Shown here in pieces: positions 14,803 through 22,330 of a stretch of DNA of 54,941 bases. Position numbers and translations under genes: made by a program. How positions within the stretch are numbered: position 1 is the first letter of the stretch; every line of letters begins with the position of its first letter. Location of the stretch: positions 1 to 54,941 of the IMG/VR virus record IMGVR_UViG_3300010403_000008; one strand, given 5' to 3'. Under the pieces are notes generated by a model, which had not been told where the DNA came from, ran no database searches, and worked only from the letters and a program-made list of their open reading frames with translations. The DNA is from a virus.

Positions 14803-16092
14803 ATGCCCGAATCCGCTACCGCCTCACCCCCACCCCCTGCCCCCGACTTCACCCCCCTGCCTGTCCAGCAAGACTCCAGCAGTGGTTCTGCCCCACCGAT
14901 TGTGCCGTCAGCATCCCCTCGTGAGATTGATGTTGGAAAAGCTTCAGGCGGGGCCAAGCAGGACAAGACGGGTTCGGGGATGGATGATTCGATGAGTGAT
15001 TTGGACAGGCTGTTTGCGGAGACGGAGGCAAAGCCGGAAAAGCCCGCTGGTAACGCGAAGGATGAGAAGAAGCAGTCTGACCAGTCTGGGGACGAAAAGC
15101 CTGCTGGTGAGGCAGCAGACGCCAAGGAAGAGGGGTCTGGTGAGAAGTCTGGGGAGGACAAGACTGGGAACGGAAAGGCTGTCAGTGCCCCTGAATTGAG
15201 GAAGGCGTACGAGGCCCTGAAGAAAGAGGCTGCTGAACTGAGGGAGAAAGTGAAGTCCCGTGGTCCATCCGAGGATCAGGTGAAGGAATTGCAGACGTTT
15301 AAGGAACAGTACGAATCTGAGTACAAGCGTAGGCAGGAATTGGAAAAGGAATTGGCACAGAGCGCGTACGAACGATCCCCAGAATTCAATGAGAAGCACG
15401 CTGGCCCGTTCCGTAATGCGTACCAGAACGCTCGTAATCGCATTGCACAGTTCAAGGTGACTGACAGTGAAGGGGCAACCAGACAGGCGAGTCCTGATGA
15501 TTTTGATGCGATCATGCAGATTGGGGATGATATGCAGGCAGCAACGGCTGCACGGGAACTGTTCGGGGATACGGTGGGACCGATTGTGATGATGCAGCGG
15601 GAGAAGGTGCAGGAATTGCATGGGTCAATGCAGAAAGCGATTGCAGATGCAGAAACCAACTTCACCAAACACCAGCAGGAACAGAAGGTGATGTCAGAGC
15701 GCAAGCAGGCGCATTTGAACAAGCTGTGGACGACGCTAAATACGGGTGCAGCCGAGAAGTACCCCCAACTGTTCAAGCCTGTGGATGGGGACGAAAAGGG
15801 CAATGAATTGCTTCAGAGAGGATTTGAGCTTGTAGATAAAGTGTTCATGGATGGGAGCCAAATGGACCCTGAAGAGACGATTAAACTGCACAGTCAAGTG
15901 CGCAACAGGGCAGCAGCGTTTGGGAGACTGGTGTACCAGAACCGTACGATGAGTGAGAAGATTGCTGCACTGGAGAAGGAGTTGAACGCCTTTAAGGATA
16001 GTGCCCCGAAGAATGGGGATGGGAGAGCGGGGAAGAAGGGGGAGGGGGAATTGTTTGGGGAGGATGCATTGGAGAAGTATGTTGATCGGTAG
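14803..16092 (+). CDS. Scaffold-like head assembly protein (429 aa)
   Basis: I choose ATG 14803 (MPESATASPPPPAPDF) over a TTG four codons earlier. The first 130 residues are Pro/Ser/Asp/Lys rich and likely disordered. From about 130 to 400 the protein is highly charged and helical with coiled-coil stretches (AYEALKKEAAELREKVK, KRRQELEKELAQ, TMSEKIAALEKELNAF). This composition and the place between portal and capsid fit a scaffolding protein that shapes the procapsid and is then lost. It may carry other roles. Confidence 0.66.
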   Translation: MPESATASPPPPAPDFTPLPVQQDSSSGSAPPIVPSASPREIDVGKASGGAKQDKTGSGMDDSMSDLDRLFAETEAKPEKPAGNAKDEKKQSDQSGDEKPAGEAADAKEEGSGEKSGEDKTGNGKAVSAPELRKAYEALKKEAAELREKVKSRGPSEDQVKELQTFKEQYESEYKRRQELEKELAQSAYERSPEFNEKHAGPFRNAYQNARNRIAQFKVTDSEGATRQASPDDFDAIMQIGDDMQAATAARELFGDTVGPIVMMQREKVQELHGSMQKAIADAETNFTKHQQEQKVMSERKQAHLNKLWTTLNTGAAEKYPQLFKPVDGDEKGNELLQRGFELVDKVFMDGSQMDPEETIKLHSQVRNRAAAFGRLVYQNRTMSEKIAALEKELNAFKDSAPKNGDGRAGKKGEGELFGEDALEKYVDR

Positions 16093-16096
16093 GTTG

Positions 16097-16501
16097 TTAC
16101 GATTTGCTGTCATCGTTATGGCGATTCATTACGGCAAATGAGTCTTCCATATCGTTCGTGATTGAATCAAGTTCGCTGAACCATTGAATTAGGTCACGAT
16201 TCCATACCCATTGCTCCCCCTTAAGGTCTCCAGTCACGAGTCTGGCTCGTCCGTTAATGTCTCCGCTGACTTCATTTACAATCCAACAACAGAAGCGTCT
16301 TGATGGAAGACTTCTGCCCTTAAGCACACTGGGATTGAAATAGAAATCACCAGAATTGCTCTTTTTAATAATGGCTGCTATTTCTTCAGGTGTTTTGTTC
16401 CAAAGCTTCTTCTCATCTTCAAAGAAGTTGGATAGCATTTTCAATTTCTTTTGTGCATGTATAAGGCTTCGTTTTACGTCTTTTGATTTATGGGTTTTCA
16501 T
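16097..16501 (-). CDS. Hypothetical protein of the inserted leftward cassette (134 aa)
   Basis: Starts at ATG 16501 inside the last 14 bases of the upstream zinc-protein gene. The N-terminal third is very Lys rich and helical (KDVKRSLIHAQKKLKMLSNF). The rest (NGRARLVTGDLKGEQWVWNR, LIQWFSELDSITNDMEDSF) has no recognised family. It converges with the scaffold gene, leaving 4 bases between stops. Confidence 0.58.
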   Translation of the reverse strand: MKTHKSKDVKRSLIHAQKKLKMLSNFFEDEKKLWNKTPEEIAAIIKKSNSGDFYFNPSVLKGRSLPSRRFCCWIVNEVSGDINGRARLVTGDLKGEQWVWNRDLIQWFSELDSITNDMEDSFAVMNRHNDDSKS

Positions 16502-17165
16502 TGGTTGTAAAATTTCGTGCGATCAGATCAAACCGTTCCCTTCCCTCCCGATTGCCAATTAGCTGCCATCCCCTCCATGTCATTCGATGTCCATTGACTA
16601 TACTAACAAGACCATAAGTAGCGGCACATGAAATTGAGCTTTTGTATTTCTTTCCGGGTCTCCAGTTCAGGGTTTCTGGCGGAAACAGGTCAGGATTCAT
16701 GTGAACGAATCTGGTGATGTTTTTCACATAATGAATAACCCCACTGGGGTCTCTTAAAAAGCATTCTCTGGCCCTGATGTGATTTGGACTATAGCGTTTA
16801 GATTGTGGTGTGTTTCTAATCTTTCCAAGATGCAGTTCTCTTGTGCGAATCCTATTCTTTTCAGACTGAACAGCGGCCAGCCATTTCGATTCATCCCTGA
16901 ACAAGATTGGGCTGTGTCCTTTTTCCCGTTGTTGTATCCCGTGATACAGATAGGCACATTCTCTTGAGCAAGAGATATTACTTCTTGTCTTCCATGTGGT
17001 TTGGAATGTTTTACCGCATTGTACGCATACCTTTTCCTTGTCGTTTATTCGGATGGAGTTTCCGGCACACTGGGTTGAGCAATACTTTCTCCACGAATGA
17101 TTTGGTTTCTCAAGCCATTCCTTTCCGCATTTCTTACAGGTTAATGTGATACGTTTTGGTCTCAT
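16488..17165 (-). CDS. Zinc-finger / NUMOD-like DNA-binding protein, homing-element relic candidate (225 aa)
   Basis: I place the start at ATG 17165 (MRPKRITL); the frame is open to an ATG at 17252. Two zinc units of the C-x2-C...C-x3-C kind follow (LTCKKCGKEWLEKPNHSWRK then YCSTQC; VCVQCGKTFQTTW then SCSREC). The C-terminal half (FLRDPSGVIHYVKNITRFVH, then a GL and HRMTWRGWQLIG) matches the helix-turn-helix modules found with phage homing endonucleases. No GIY-YIG, HNH or Vsr catalytic part is visible. It may be a DNA-binding remnant or a regulator. Confidence 0.6.
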   Translation of the reverse strand: MRPKRITLTCKKCGKEWLEKPNHSWRKYCSTQCAGNSIRINDKEKVCVQCGKTFQTTWKTRSNISCSRECAYLYHGIQQREKGHSPILFRDESKWLAAVQSEKNRIRTRELHLGKIRNTPQSKRYSPNHIRARECFLRDPSGVIHYVKNITRFVHMNPDLFPPETLNWRPGKKYKSSISCAATYGLVSIVNGHRMTWRGWQLIGNREGRERFDLIARNFTTNENP

Positions 17166-17233
17166 AATGAGAACCTGCATAATGTGGGATGTATGCGGGC
17201 ACGCATTTGGGGTTTGAGGAGATGGAGGGTCAT
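17162..17233 (-). CDS. Possible 23-residue linking peptide
   Basis: An ATG at 17233-17231 overlaps the stop of the 174-aa gene as ATGA, and its own TGA overlaps the ATG at 17165 as ATGA. The peptide is MTLHLLKPQMRARIHPTLCR and three further residues. It is so short that chance cannot be excluded. Its value may be to carry ribosomes from one gene to the next. Confidence 0.25.
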   Translation of the reverse strand: MTLHLLKPQMRARIHPTLCRFSL

Positions 17234-17754
17234 GTGCTGGTTCCGTTTTCAATCTGTCTCAGTCCAGACTTGATCGACTCTTCTGCCGTCAGCCTGCGTT
17301 TAGCTGCCTCCGTAGCTGCTTCTAACGTATTGAGTGATCGTTTAGATGTTGCCATCGCAATCACTCCATGACTGCTGAACTGAGCGTGGAATTTGATTCG
17401 TTCTTCGTTCGTCATTTTATCCGGGTCTGCATCCTTGACCAACATTCTTCGGATGGTTCGTCTTGAGAGCCTGTGAATTCGTCTGGTTGCATCTGCTCCA
17501 ACCATGTGAAATTCACCAGCCTTCAGCCTGCGAATTCCTTGACCCCGCACATGGGCGAAATACTTCCCCGTCTCACGCTGAACGATTAGGATTGCACGAG
17601 ACAGAATCCATGCGTGTTTCTTGAACAATTCACGTCCCGGTGTCAGTGCCTGCAATTCAGCCCTTGTGATCAATTCGTGATGCTCAATCTTGTTTAGGTA
17701 TCGAGCGATGGTCACGGAATCAATGTTGGCCTGATGTGGGATTGCTGACTGCAT
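17230..17754 (-). CDS. Conserved phage protein, helical, possible nucleic-acid binding (174 aa)
   Basis: ATG 17754 lies right after the long pentamer array on this strand. The protein reads VTIARYLNKIEHHELITRAE, then ALTPGR, ILSRAILIVQRETGKYFAHV followed by GQGIRRLKAGEF, and a basic RRIHRLSRRTIRRML. This order recalls a phage family with a winged-helix-like N-part and Arg-rich middle whose function is not known. It may work with the RAMP-like protein encoded upstream, as both are in the same cassette and share the arrays. Confidence 0.62.
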   Translation of the reverse strand: MQSAIPHQANIDSVTIARYLNKIEHHELITRAELQALTPGRELFKKHAWILSRAILIVQRETGKYFAHVRGQGIRRLKAGEFHMVGADATRRIHRLSRRTIRRMLVKDADPDKMTNEERIKFHAQFSSHGVIAMATSKRSLNTLEAATEAAKRRLTAEESIKSGLRQIENGTST

Positions 17755-18230
17755 AAAATAGAGTGGTGTGTGGTGATTTGACTTGGGGTTATGTGCAGTG
17801 CGGTAGCTTGACGTGATCTGATTTGCGGTGCTGTGGGTTACTGTGTATTGGATTGCCGTGGCGTGAAGTGGCGTGCGTTTGATTGAGTTAGTGTGGCTTG
17901 CAGTGTTTTGGTGTGACGTGGAGAGAAATTGGCCCCTAAAGATGGTGTGTTGTGTCGTGCGTTGTTGTGACTTGATTTAGGGTGCAGTGGAATGCTGTGG
18001 GTTGCAGTGTAATGTTGTGACTTATCGTGCTGTGGTTTTGAGTGGAGTGGCGTGACTTGGGATGTAGTGTGGAGAAATTAAACAGCACGCAATGGGGGAT
18101 GGTGTGGAGTGTTGTGAGTTGGCGTGTCTTGTGTTGGCACGAATTGCGGTGTCGTGTTTTGATTTAGCGTGCAGTGTTTTGAAGTGTTGTGTGTTGCGGT
18201 GCCTTGTTGTGTCCTGATGTGTTTTGGTGA
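17755..18230. repeat. Pentanucleotide-periodic array, three blocks (NNKTG units)
   Basis: The whole gap between two minus-strand genes is built of five-base units with T, nearly always TG, at a fixed place: 32 units at 17761-17920, 26 at 17941-18070 and 26 at 18096-18225. Of these 84 units 83 have the fixed T and 74 have TG; the base before T is mostly G or T, and the other two bases vary. Two short spacers (17921-17940 and 18071-18095) both contain GGAGA followed by AAATT and shift the phase. On the transcribed minus strand the pattern is CAMNN. No open frame spans it. Confidence 0.9.
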
Positions 18231-18791
18231 TTAAATTCGTTCTAACTTGGACACTTCAAATCGACCATTAGTTCCGCCCTTCTCAGCACGGAACTGGCCC
18301 AACCCAATGAACATCCCCGCATGGTCCAAATGCTCCCGTAAAATCTTCTCGTCAATCGCATCATCCAGAACGGCGATTGTAACGGTGGTCTTCCATGAAG
18401 TCAGGGTTGGGATGCAGCGAGCAACCCGCTTTCCTGAGCCTCGTATCCCGTCTGAGTTGGCGTTGATCCAGATTGGCTTGGCATCAGCACGAGTCATCCC
18501 AAGGTCCGCATCGTCCATCACGAGTAGGCCGCTCTCGAACAGCTTCGTATAGGTTCGTTTACCCTTACCCGGAACCTGTCTGCCAAGATGCTTGGCTGCT
18601 GCACAGATGCAGAACTTCAGAGCCATAGCTGGAATGATGCACCTACCAGCCTCGTTTACGCGAAGCTTTTCGAGGTAGCAGCGAACTTCAAAATCTTCGT
18701 GGGTTTCGCGGTCTGCGCGTTTGGACGTGAATGGAGCGCCTCCCCCTAACGGGGTGACGGATTGTAAGGTTACTCGGAATTTGTTTAACAT
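18231..18791 (-). CDS. RAMP-like phage protein between two pentamer arrays (186 aa)
   Basis: The order is a first strand FRVTLQSVTPL, then GRCIIPAMALKFCICAAAKH in the middle, KPIWIN, a basic region with IPTLTSWKTTVTIAVLDDAI, a helix EHLDHAGMFIGLGQFRAEKG and a last strand GRFEVSKLERI. The glycine-rich GxGxFR followed by a GRF strand is reminiscent of RAMP/Cas7-type RNA-binding folds and of a widespread phage family of unknown function. That is an inference from pattern only. Both ends touch the five-base arrays: the ATG lies at the edge of one, the stop at the edge of the other. Confidence 0.65.
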   Translation of the reverse strand: MLNKFRVTLQSVTPLGGGAPFTSKRADRETHEDFEVRCYLEKLRVNEAGRCIIPAMALKFCICAAAKHLGRQVPGKGKRTYTKLFESGLLVMDDADLGMTRADAKPIWINANSDGIRGSGKRVARCIPTLTSWKTTVTIAVLDDAIDEKILREHLDHAGMFIGLGQFRAEKGGTNGRFEVSKLERI

Positions 18792-18910
18792 GATGGAGTG
18801 ATGTGGTGTGTTTTGGTGTGCCGTGTCTTGATGTGTCGTGTGGTGTCTTGAATTGCAGTGAAGTGAGGTAGGTTGGTTTGCTGTGCAATGGTTTGTGTTG
18901 TCGTGTCGTT
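18791..18910. repeat. Second pentanucleotide-periodic array (24 NNKTG units)
   Basis: Twenty-four consecutive five-base units in a single phase, all with T at position 4 and 22 with TG at positions 4-5. It begins at the ATG of the RAMP-like gene and therefore forms its 5' leader on the minus strand as CAMNN repeats. Its composition is G and T rich on the plus strand, like the longer array downstream of the gene. Confidence 0.88.
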
Positions 18911-18914
18911 TCGG

Positions 18915-19043
18915 GTCCGGTTAGACCGGACAAAAAGTCCGCTCAGGTGAAAGACCAGATCGAATGGGGCTGGTCCGGTTTCCCGGAACTGAGCGGACCG
19001 AAAGTCCAAAGTGTCAGTCTTGCGCCATTCGACCGGCTTTCAC
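18915..19043. other. Multi-stem structured element between array and capsid promoter
   Basis: A perfect hairpin (GTCCGGT, loop TAG, ACCGGAC; 18915-18931) is followed by a 10-bp outer stem GTCCGCTCAG (18937-18946) with CTGAGCGGAC (18989-18998). Inside it lie GACCAG/CTGGTC (18953-18958, 18970-18975) and CCGG/CCGG (18975-18986), giving a three-way-junction layout. The inner loop TCGAATGG (18960-18967) can also pair with CCATTCGA (19025-19032), and GTGAAAG (18947-18953) with CTTTCAC (19037-19043). It may be a structured RNA, an origin or a protein-binding site. There is no T-run for a terminator. Confidence 0.6.
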
Positions 19044-19103
19044 ACCAGTCACGGACGAGCGGACAATCCACCACTACCAGATGTTTGTCAAATTGAAATC
19101 CGT

Positions 19104-19132
19104 TTGACTTTTACTTTACCGATAATTATTGT
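19104..19132 (+). promoter_or_regulatory. Candidate late promoter for capsid operon
   Basis: TTGACT at 19104-19109 is separated by 17 bases from TATTGT at 19127-19132, a sigma70-like arrangement in an AT-rich patch. It lies about 175 bases before the capsid gene, within the only long plus-strand intergenic region of the structural module. The leader that follows contains small hairpins, including GAACC/GGTTC and CTCTC/GAGAG. Confidence 0.5.
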
Positions 19133-19308
19133 GCAAAACAGCTAGGCGTAATTGGCTTTCACTAGCGGCCATCACCTGTCGTTCGGGGTGGAATAAACAA
19201 TCGAACTACAGCGTAGCGGTATGGGAACCAGAAGGTTCGCTGTTCTTCAAAAGAATCCCCAACGGAATCTCTCACGTACGAGAGAAAAACTTTTAACGAA
19301 GAACTAAA

Positions 19309-20640
19309 ATGGCTAGTACACTTTCCTGTGGGGCATTTACTCAGTACCTCGTCGATCAGCTACCTGTTTATGATAAGTTGATTTTGGAGGACATTCGTCC
19401 GATGGACGGTTGGATCGGACATGTTAAGACGGGTACGTTCGAGGCGTACTCGGGCACAGAGCATACTCTGGACCGTTTCAATCACGTGTACCCGGATACA
19501 ACCAAGGCTTGGTCCCGAACTCAGGCCAGTAATTGCATCGGAACTCCTTGTGACAAAACGGAATACTGCATTGGGTGGGGTGCGACAAGAATCACTTATT
19601 TTTTGGAAGAGCAAAGTTGGGCGACGCCATTACTTTGTTTCGATCAGGAAATGCACATCACAAAAGCAAGAGAAAATTTCCGATATATTATCGGAGGAAT
19701 TCTCAAGCCCGCCACTTCGACCATCATGTCGAACTTCCTGCGTCGTCGTGCCCTCACGATTGGCACGGGCAAGAAGTGGGTGGCCAATGCCACAATGTCT
19801 GATTTCGTGCCCACCTGGGTCACTGTAGGCGGTTCTGAACTGTATCTGGACGTGACTGTGGAACCCACTTCCCGGCTCACTCCACAAATGCTTCAGCGTC
19901 GTGTGTCCCCACTCATGCTGATGGGCTATTTCGGGAAGAACCCGTTCGGGGACCGCAAATCCATTCCTTTGATCGAACTGGTCACTGGCATGGAAACTCT
20001 GTGGGACTTGGACAAGCAGGTCTGCGACAGCAACATCTCTGGCGCATGGCGGTTCACAGAATGGACGGCAGCCAACGAGTACTGGCGGTACGGCTTCAAC
20101 GGGCAGTTGGGCAACTACGCAACCCGTGCAGACCCAATGGAGATGCGGTTCAACCGTGTTGGTCCCGTGGCTGGTGGCAAGATTCGTTTCCAGTTCATCC
20201 AGCCCTACGTGAACGTCGCATCCAGTGGGGCTGGTGGTGCCCCCGGTCTCAAGTCGATTGAGAATGAAGACTGGCAGAATGCTCGTTACTCCATCAGCTT
20301 CATCTGGCACAAGATGGCGATGGAAGCACTGGTCGCAGACGCAACCCCGGTCAATCCCGAAATGCCATTCTCGTCCCGTAACTTCGGTGGACGCTGGCAG
20401 TTCGTGAAGGACAACCTGGGTGCGTGTGAGGACGGGACAGTCATTGAGAACAAGCGCGGGAACAAGGGTCAGTTCATCAGCGACTTCAAGCTGTCGATCA
20501 GACCCATGTACACCGAATTCGCGGAAGCGATCTTCCACATGCGCAATCGGGCCTGCATCACGATCTGCCCTCCGTGTGGCACTGATCCTGGGTATCCGAC
20601 TCAGAGCTACAACAGTTGCAATCCTGACTGCACACCGTAA
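19309..20640 (+). CDS. Major capsid protein (443 aa)
   Basis: This is a single-copy gene with its own promoter and long leader, placed after portal and scaffold as expected for the capsid subunit. The sequence is balanced in alpha and beta with many aromatic residues (WRFTEWTAANEYWRYGFNG, YSISFIWHKMAMEALV) and ends in a Cys-rich tail (ICPPCGTDPGYPTQSYNSC). Length 443 fits an HK97-type capsid protein of a podovirus-like phage. No diagnostic motif exists, so the call is by position, size and codon bias toward C- and G-ending codons, unlike its neighbours. Confidence 0.75.
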   Translation: MASTLSCGAFTQYLVDQLPVYDKLILEDIRPMDGWIGHVKTGTFEAYSGTEHTLDRFNHVYPDTTKAWSRTQASNCIGTPCDKTEYCIGWGATRITYFLEEQSWATPLLCFDQEMHITKARENFRYIIGGILKPATSTIMSNFLRRRALTIGTGKKWVANATMSDFVPTWVTVGGSELYLDVTVEPTSRLTPQMLQRRVSPLMLMGYFGKNPFGDRKSIPLIELVTGMETLWDLDKQVCDSNISGAWRFTEWTAANEYWRYGFNGQLGNYATRADPMEMRFNRVGPVAGGKIRFQFIQPYVNVASSGAGGAPGLKSIENEDWQNARYSISFIWHKMAMEALVADATPVNPEMPFSSRNFGGRWQFVKDNLGACEDGTVIENKRGNKGQFISDFKLSIRPMYTEFAEAIFHMRNRACITICPPCGTDPGYPTQSYNSCNPDCTP

Positions 20641-20670
20641 TCATCCGTCTGGGTTGATAGTAATTGGGAG

Positions 20671-20730
20671 GCTGGCTGTTTCGATGAGCAGCCAGCTTCC
20701 TTAATTCGCTCCGAGAGCAATCTTGGAGCG
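20671..20730 (+). terminator. Two hairpins after the capsid gene
   Basis: GCTGGCTG (20671-20678) pairs with CAGCCAGC (20689-20696), followed by TTCCTTAATT. A second stem is CGCTCC (20707-20712) with GGAGCG (20725-20730). The first could be a weak terminator or an mRNA-stabilising 3' structure that gives high capsid mRNA levels. There is no long T-run. Confidence 0.45.
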
Positions 20731-20759
20731 CGGATTGAAACATTTGAAAGGCACACAAT

Positions 20760-21125
20760 ATGCCAGTAATTTACGGGAATAATCACAAGGAGAGTGACGA
20801 TGACGGTTACTCGGATGATTCAGGGATGGATTCCAAGGACGGGATGGCCAAGGAGGACAATGATGATTCAGCATCTGCGTTGCTGCCCAAATCAGTTCTT
20901 GGGGATCACAAGCTTAAGCCCGGAGATCAGGTCATTCTGGAAGTGGTCCACATTTATGAGGATGAAGTGGAAGTGAAGTACGGGAAGAAGAACAAGAAGG
21001 ACAAGGATAAGGACGATTCTGACGAGAACGAAGACAAGCCTGATCGTAATGACGATGACGATAATTCAGCAGGCAGTCAGATGGACATGTCTCAGAAGCA
21101 ACTGAGTGGCTTGATGGACGAATAA
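20760..21125 (+). CDS. Acidic head protein, possible decoration or head-stabilising factor (121 aa)
   Basis: The N-terminal 40 residues and the C-terminal 45 are extremely acidic (SDDDGYSDDSGMDSKDG, KDDSDENEDKPDRNDDDDN). The middle (SVLGDHKLKPGDQVILEVVH, then EVEVKYGKKNKKDK) is a small beta-barrel-like segment. It follows the capsid gene directly, a usual place for decoration proteins. The role is inferred from position. Confidence 0.6.
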   Translation: MPVIYGNNHKESDDDGYSDDSGMDSKDGMAKEDNDDSASALLPKSVLGDHKLKPGDQVILEVVHIYEDEVEVKYGKKNKKDKDKDDSDENEDKPDRNDDDDNSAGSQMDMSQKQLSGLMDE

Positions 21126-21127
21126 TC

Positions 21128-21682
21128 ATGGCAATCGCCTGCGATGCTGCCTCGTTGATGCTCAATGCCGCCTGTATTACTGAGTGCATTGCGCATGGGC
21201 AGGCGAACGCAATCAAGACCCAGCTTCTGGCTGACATTGCGGGTGGTTCTCAGGACCCGGGCACCCTCCTAGACGCTGCCCGCTGTTTCCTTTGCCTGAC
21301 CCGTACACAACTACTGGCCATTCGCGTTTACCTGCTGGCCATTCTATCCGGTACGTCTCCCACATCTCAGGCGATACAGGATCAATCGTGTTGCCTGCAA
21401 AATTGTCTGACCATTGGTCAGTTGAGTCTAATCCAGATTTACATTCTGGCAGTCAAGGCTGGTGAGTCTCCTAATGGCAATCTCCTCGATCCTGCCCGTT
21501 GCTTCCTTTCCTGCCTGATGGGGATTCAGAATGATGCGATCCAGACCTACCTTCTGGCTGTGATTGCGGGTGGTTCGACTGACCAGCAAGCCCTTCTATC
21601 ACTCGCTTCCTGTATTCTGGAATGCCTGTCTGGAGAGCAGTTGCTGGCTGCTGAGACGGTCCTAATGTGTCTTTGGGTTTAA
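21128..21682 (+). CDS. Cys-rich helical repeat protein, first of tandem pair (184 aa)
   Basis: The protein is made of five helical repeats of about 37 residues. Each has the form DxAxCFxxCL, then Q-x3-AI-x2-YLLAxxAGxS and a loop ending LL. Examples are DAARCFLCLTRTQLLAIRVY and DPARCFLSCLMGIQNDAIQT. Two Cys per repeat could bind metal or form disulfides. It is a structural protein candidate in the head-to-fibre region and paralogous to the next gene. Confidence 0.62.
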   Translation: MAIACDAASLMLNAACITECIAHGQANAIKTQLLADIAGGSQDPGTLLDAARCFLCLTRTQLLAIRVYLLAILSGTSPTSQAIQDQSCCLQNCLTIGQLSLIQIYILAVKAGESPNGNLLDPARCFLSCLMGIQNDAIQTYLLAVIAGGSTDQQALLSLASCILECLSGEQLLAAETVLMCLWV

Positions 21683-21685
21683 GAT

Positions 21686-22327
21686 ATGCCATTTGAATGC
21701 GATGCAGCCTCACTGGTAGAAGCAGGGTGTTGCGTTTCCTGTTTGGAAGGGGGTCAGCTACAGGCAATCAAGACCCATCTGCTGGCCCAAATCGCAGGAG
21801 TCCCAACAAACATCGCTTCCCTGCTTGAAGCAGCCAGTTGTTTCTTCTGTCTGACCAGTCAACAATTGGCAGCAATCAGGGTGTGGCTTCTGGCTGACTT
21901 GGGTGGGATTGAACAGGACCCACAGGCGATCATGGATGAAACATGCTGCCTGTTGCAGTGCTTGTCCAAATTTCAAGCACTGTCTGCCCAAGTCGCAATC
22001 CTGGCTGAAATCAATGGGGACGATCCAAACAACGTTGCTGGGATGTTCAATGCTTGTTGTGAACTCTCTTGTCTGTCTGGAATTCAAAACGATGCGGTCC
22101 AAACTTATTTGGTGGCAGTTGCTGCGGGTGGTAGCACAGATGCAATCGAACTATTCGGGAATGCATCATGCGTTTATACATGTCTTTCACCGGGCCAGAT
22201 GGTGTATGCTGAAACAGCGATGATGTGTGCATGGTCAAACAATCTGGGTGGAACGTTCTTCAGGATCACTGACGATTTGGAACGAAGAATTACTGACGAA
22301 CTGGATAACAGGATTTGGAGAAATTGA
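21686..22327 (+). CDS. Cys-rich helical repeat protein, second of tandem pair (213 aa)
   Basis: Same five-repeat architecture as the preceding gene (EAASCFFCLTSQQLAAIRVW, NACCELSCLSGIQNDAVQTY), with the fourth repeat especially well kept (GIQNDA, TYL and AAGGSTD in both). A C-terminal extension of about 25 residues (GGTFFRITDDLERRITDELD) is missing from the first copy. The pair arose by gene duplication. The function is unknown, probably virion-associated. Confidence 0.62.
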   Translation: MPFECDAASLVEAGCCVSCLEGGQLQAIKTHLLAQIAGVPTNIASLLEAASCFFCLTSQQLAAIRVWLLADLGGIEQDPQAIMDETCCLLQCLSKFQALSAQVAILAEINGDDPNNVAGMFNACCELSCLSGIQNDAVQTYLVAVAAGGSTDAIELFGNASCVYTCLSPGQMVYAETAMMCAWSNNLGGTFFRITDDLERRITDELDNRIWRN

Positions 22328-22330
22328 TTT

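Noticed and set aside
14574-15161. 195-codon minus-strand frame over the scaffold start
   Set aside because: Ser/Pro/Ala-rich shadow of the disordered scaffold N-terminus; overlaps three coupled plus-strand genes.
17755-18910. CRISPR array
   Set aside because: There is no constant repeat of 20-40 bases with unique spacers; the period is five bases with degenerate units, and no cas1 or cas2 lies near.
18915-18936. Rho-independent terminator in front of the capsid region
   Set aside because: The perfect hairpin is followed by A residues on the plus strand and by CCCGAAA on the minus strand, so no T-run follows the stem in either direction.
18785-19009. Two minus-strand frames through the second array
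   Set aside because: They translate the five-base units into Thr/His/Gln/Pro-rich sequence and have no family resemblance; the array is better seen as non-coding.
19141-19308. tRNA-like or riboswitch-like leader of the capsid gene
   Set aside because: Small hairpins are present, but no cloverleaf with anticodon arm or known riboswitch core can be made.
19630-20538. 302-codon open frame antisense to the capsid gene
   Set aside because: It lies wholly within the capsid gene on the other strand. Its protein has no family features and the open frame follows from the strong third-position bias of the capsid gene.
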